Shown piece by piece: positions 63,729-64,000 of a stretch of 64,000 nucleotides of DNA. Under the pieces are notes generated by a model. It was not told where the DNA came from. It saw only the letters and a list, made by a program, of their open reading frames with translations, and ran no database searches. This stretch comes from an uncultured Rhodocyclaceae bacterium. Its GTDB lineage: Bacteria > Pseudomonadota > Gammaproteobacteria > Burkholderiales > Rhodocyclaceae. The stretch covers positions 610,637 through 674,636 of the forward strand of contig CAJQTY010000003.1 of NCBI GenBank assembly GCA_907163075.1, given 5' to 3'. The position numbers and the translations under genes are program-made. The number at the start of each line of letters is the position of its first letter. Position 1 is the first letter of the stretch.

Positions 63729-64000
63729 TCAAGGCATTGAGAGGACAGTGATTTCAACGATCAACTCGTATTCATTTGCAATCATCGGATTTCTGGACCG
63801 CTGATTGCGGGTCTGCTGTAGATTTCGGTTGCGGTTGGCGTAGTCCGGATTGTCCAGGCGATATTGCTTCCAGTAGTCCGGATGCTCGTTTCGCCACTGT
63901 TCGATCTTTTGCGGTTCGTTGCCTTGATAGTCAGCGTCAAACTGCCGTTTTTCCTCCAGCCACCGTCGGCGACGCTCGCGTTGGCATTCTGGAGACGAGC
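63729..64000 (-). CDS. C-terminal part of an unknown zinc-finger-like protein (partial)
   Basis: The frame is open from the window edge to the stop at 63729-63731. It begins SSPECQRERRRRWLEEKRQF and contains repeated xHPDYWKQYR / NPDYANRNR units. This pattern is familiar from a widespread family of hypothetical proteins that often lie near recombinases or insertion sequences and start with a Cys-based zinc finger outside this window. No function is known. The last residues lie next to the IS3 right end and may have been altered by it. Confidence 0.55.
   Translation of the reverse strand, partial: SSPECQRERRRRWLEEKRQFDADYQGNEPQKIEQWRNEHPDYWKQYRLDNPDYANRNRNLQQTRNQRSRNPMIANEYELIVEITVLSMP

Noticed and set aside
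1..64000. CRISPR arrays, tRNA and rRNA genes
   Set aside because: No regularly spaced repeats beyond the attC sites, and no cloverleaf or rRNA-like sequence was recognised in the intergenic stretches.

Overview
The window is a GC-rich betaproteobacterial chromosome segment. Gene content and order (glnE divergent from yhdP-nit-tldD, coaBC-dut, rpmB-rpmG-radC, clpS-clpA, GTP-type PEP carboxykinase with isocitrate lyase) suggest a member of the Rhodocyclales. That placement is inference from content, not a database result. Most of the window is housekeeping DNA. Two stretches are mobile: an integron followed by a composite recombinase element (22.6-33.0 kb), and insertion-sequence debris at the right edge (62.0-64.0 kb). 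LAYOUT: 0-22.4 kb holds an ATP-grasp/alpha-E pair, a UbiA-type prenyltransferase, DAHP synthase, an MscS channel, the yhdP-nit-tldD run, glnE, a DyP peroxidase, mscL, an aminotransferase, a YcgR-type PilZ protein, an overlapping mtnA/class II aldolase pair, a COG2509 flavoprotein, an ankyrin protein and a small DUF3820 protein. 22.6-27.36 kb is a complete integron: integrase gene intI on the minus strand with a perfect LexA-type box at its promoter, an attI site resembling attI1, and six gene cassettes on the plus strand, each closed by an attC site. The cassettes encode a flavodoxin-fold oxidoreductase, an unknown protein, a GNAT acetyltransferase, a flavin split-barrel protein, a small membrane protein and a secreted lipocalin-like protein. 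27.39-33.02 kb is an element with perfect 33-bp terminal inverted repeats that encodes three overlapping tyrosine recombinases (RIT, recombinase in trio). Its third recombinase is interrupted by a complete IS66-family element with an 8-bp target duplication, and removing the IS on paper restores the reading frame exactly. 33.1-40.4 kb holds a GlxR/GarR-like reductase and then a minus-strand operon encoding an RND adaptor, a type I sulfide:quinone oxidoreductase, an RND permease and a DUF2892 membrane protein. The operon has an AT-rich palindrome over its promoter and a 147-bp direct repeat on each side. 40.4-62 kb is housekeeping DNA: dtd, a CDF metal exporter, a short ALDH-like protein, an IclR regulator, a PBP7-type endopeptidase, a patatin, pckG, rpmG/rpmB, radC, coaBC, dut, yjbQ, fused pabB-pabC, tusA, bepA, cspA, clpS, clpA, rraA, ltaE and aceA. 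62-64 kb holds an ISL3 transposase fragment, an IS3-family element with a -1 frameshift signal and a 17-bp hairpin at orfA, and the C-terminal part of an unknown minus-strand protein. HOW THE GENES WORK TOGETHER: PckG and AceA point to growth on acetate or other C2 and organic-acid substrates through the glyoxylate shunt and gluconeogenesis. MtnA with a class II aldolase fits salvage of methylthioadenosine or 5-deoxyadenosine sugar to DHAP. The Sqr/RND operon looks like a coupled sulfide oxidation and export system, and it is the least conventional metabolic unit here. The integron plus interrupted RIT element is the most distinctive genomic structure. No tRNA, rRNA or CRISPR array was seen.
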